A DNA stretch of 6,511 nucleotides from JBOHPP01 sp050731755 (GTDB lineage Bacteria > Methylomirabilota > Methylomirabilia > Rokubacteriales > CSP1-6), in NCBI GenBank assembly GCA_050731755.1, contig JBOHPP010000134.1, forward strand, positions 1 through 6,511, read 5' to 3'. The notes beneath the pieces were generated by a model. The model was not told the DNA's origin, searched no databases, and was given only the letters and a program-made list of their open reading frames with translations. Each line of letters starts with the position of its first letter. The stretch's first letter is position 1. Positions 5,472-6,511 of this stretch are shown one piece after another. Made by a program: the position numbers and the translations under genes.

Positions 5472-6511
5472 GCGAGCAGAGAACGCTGCTCTCCGACAGC
5501 GTCACCCGGCTCCTGGCCGACCTGGTGACGAAGGAATCGGTCGAGGCGGCCGAGAAAGGTGCCTGGCCGGACGAGCTTTGGCGAGCGCTCGAGGAGGGCG
5601 GGCTCACGCTGCCGTTGGTGCCGGAGAGCCAGGGTGGTGCCGGCGGGACGTGGGAGGACGCCCATGTCGTCGTGCGCGCCGCCGGGCGCCATACCGCGCC
5701 GGTGCCGCTGGCCGAGACCATCGTAGGCGGCTGGCTGCTGGCCGACGCCGGCCTCGAGGTGCCGCTTGGACCGCTGACGCTGGCGCCCGTCCACAGCGAG
5801 GACCGGCTGCATCTCACGCGCACCGGCGGCGCCTGGCGGCTTGCCGGCACCGCGCCGCGCGTGCCCTGGGGCGCGGCGGCACAGCACGCGGTGGTCGTGG
5901 CCGACAGCGACGGTCGCGCGATGGTCGCGCTCGTGCAGACGAGCGCGGCCCGCATCACGGCCGGTCGGAATCTCGCCCGCGAGCCTCGCGACACGCTCCT
6001 CTTCGAGGACGCGCCCGTCGTGGCTGCCGCGCCGGCTGGCCCCCGAGTATCTGCGGGCAGCATCCTCTTATATGGCGCGCTGGCCCGCGCGGCGCAGATG
6101 GCCGGGGCGCTCGAGGGCATGCTCCAGCAGTCGGCCCGCTACGCCACCGAGCGCCGCCAGTTCGGCCGGGCCATCGGCTCCTTCCAGGCTATTCAACACG
6201 CGCTCGCCGCCCTGGCCGGGCACACCGCGGCCGCCGGCATCGCCGCCGAGCACGCCTTCCGCGCCGCCGACCGGGGCGACCCGGAGTTCGAGGTGGCCGT
6301 GGCCAAGGTGCGGGTCGGCGAGGCGGCCGGCCTCGGCGCCGGGATCGCCCATCAGGTCCACGGCGCGATCGGCTTCACGTACGAGCACTCGCTGCACTTC
6401 TGGACGCGGCGGCTCTGGTCCTGGCGCGCCGAGTTCGGCAGCGAGAGCCGGTGGGCCGCCGAGCTGGGGCGCGCCGTGGCCACGCGCGGCGCCGACGCGC
6501 TCTGGCCGGAT
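5468..6511 (+). CDS. Second acyl-CoA dehydrogenase-like subunit (partial, runs off the window end)
   Basis: An open frame of 348 codons starts at ATG 5468, overlapping the previous stop as ATGA, and has no stop before the window end. The N-terminal helical part includes LWRALEEGGLTLPLVPESQG (38-57). The middle segment (about 100-185) is degenerate: the EPxxGSD flavin motif of its neighbour is missing. The C-terminal domain is well preserved: YATERRQFGRAIGSFQAIQH (225-244) is the family's conserved RQFG/FQ-x-xQH motif, and HGAIGFTYEHSLHFWTRR (298-315) is typical of the smaller ACAD subunits. The size and likely end just past residue 348 (LWPD is near the usual C-terminus) suggest only a few residues are missing. 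With the upstream gene it probably forms a heteromeric alpha2beta2-type dehydrogenase, as known for some mycobacterial steroid side-chain enzymes. That pairing is inference from adjacency and complementary motifs. Confidence 0.88.
   Translation, partial: MSEQRTLLSDSVTRLLADLVTKESVEAAEKGAWPDELWRALEEGGLTLPLVPESQGGAGGTWEDAHVVVRAAGRHTAPVPLAETIVGGWLLADAGLEVPLGPLTLAPVHSEDRLHLTRTGGAWRLAGTAPRVPWGAAAQHAVVVADSDGRAMVALVQTSAARITAGRNLAREPRDTLLFEDAPVVAAAPAGPRVSAGSILLYGALARAAQMAGALEGMLQQSARYATERRQFGRAIGSFQAIQHALAALAGHTAAAGIAAEHAFRAADRGDPEFEVAVAKVRVGEAAGLGAGIAHQVHGAIGFTYEHSLHFWTRRLWSWRAEFGSESRWAAELGRAVATRGADALWPD

Overview
The window is GC-rich bacterial DNA. Two hand counts in the flanks give 44 G/C of 60 at 4561-4620 and 46 of 60 at 1-60. 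The gene content is CoA-ester metabolism plus a methyltransferase, with tightly packed ATGA-overlapping genes and GTG/TTG starts. This fits a GC-rich soil or metagenomic bacterium with many acyl-CoA dehydrogenases and family III CoA-transferases, such as an actinobacterium, Rokubacteria-like lineage or proteobacterium. The sequence alone does not fix the taxon.

Layout. Bases 1-114 hold the 3' end of an unrecognised plus-strand gene. A 217-base convergent intergenic stretch follows. Bases 332-2055 hold a two-gene minus-strand cassette: an OLD/RecF-like ABC-type ATPase (376 aa) followed, after a 2-base gap, by a DUF4276-type TOPRIM-like protein (196 aa). The cassette has its own candidate promoter with a perfect TATAAT box near 2120. 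Bases 2116-4256, also minus strand, hold a class I SAM-dependent methyltransferase followed by a family III (CaiB/BaiF) CoA-transferase, overlapping by ATGA. Divergently, from 4323 to the end of the window, lie two acyl-CoA dehydrogenase-like genes that also overlap by ATGA. The second runs off the window end.

How the genes may work together. The CoA-transferase and the acyl-CoA dehydrogenase pair suggest activation of a carboxylic acid to its CoA ester followed by alpha,beta-dehydrogenation; the substrate is not visible. The two dehydrogenase genes look like the complementary subunits of a heteromeric enzyme. One carries the flavin-binding motifs but has Gly where the classical catalytic Glu sits. 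The other lacks the middle-domain motif but keeps the C-terminal RRQFG motif.

The ATPase-TOPRIM cassette is the most interesting part. Its architecture (SMC/RecF/OLD-like ATPase plus a separate TOPRIM-like candidate nuclease) has the logic of anti-phage systems such as PARIS (AriA/AriB) and the fused OLD/Gabija GajA proteins, but with a DUF4276 effector. Composition drops sharply at its upstream edge, from 45/60 G/C at 2221-2280 to 31/60 at 2161-2220. At the same place the CoA-transferase loses family similarity and gains a tail of about 36 residues. Together these suggest the cassette was acquired and overwrote the native end of the CoA-transferase gene.
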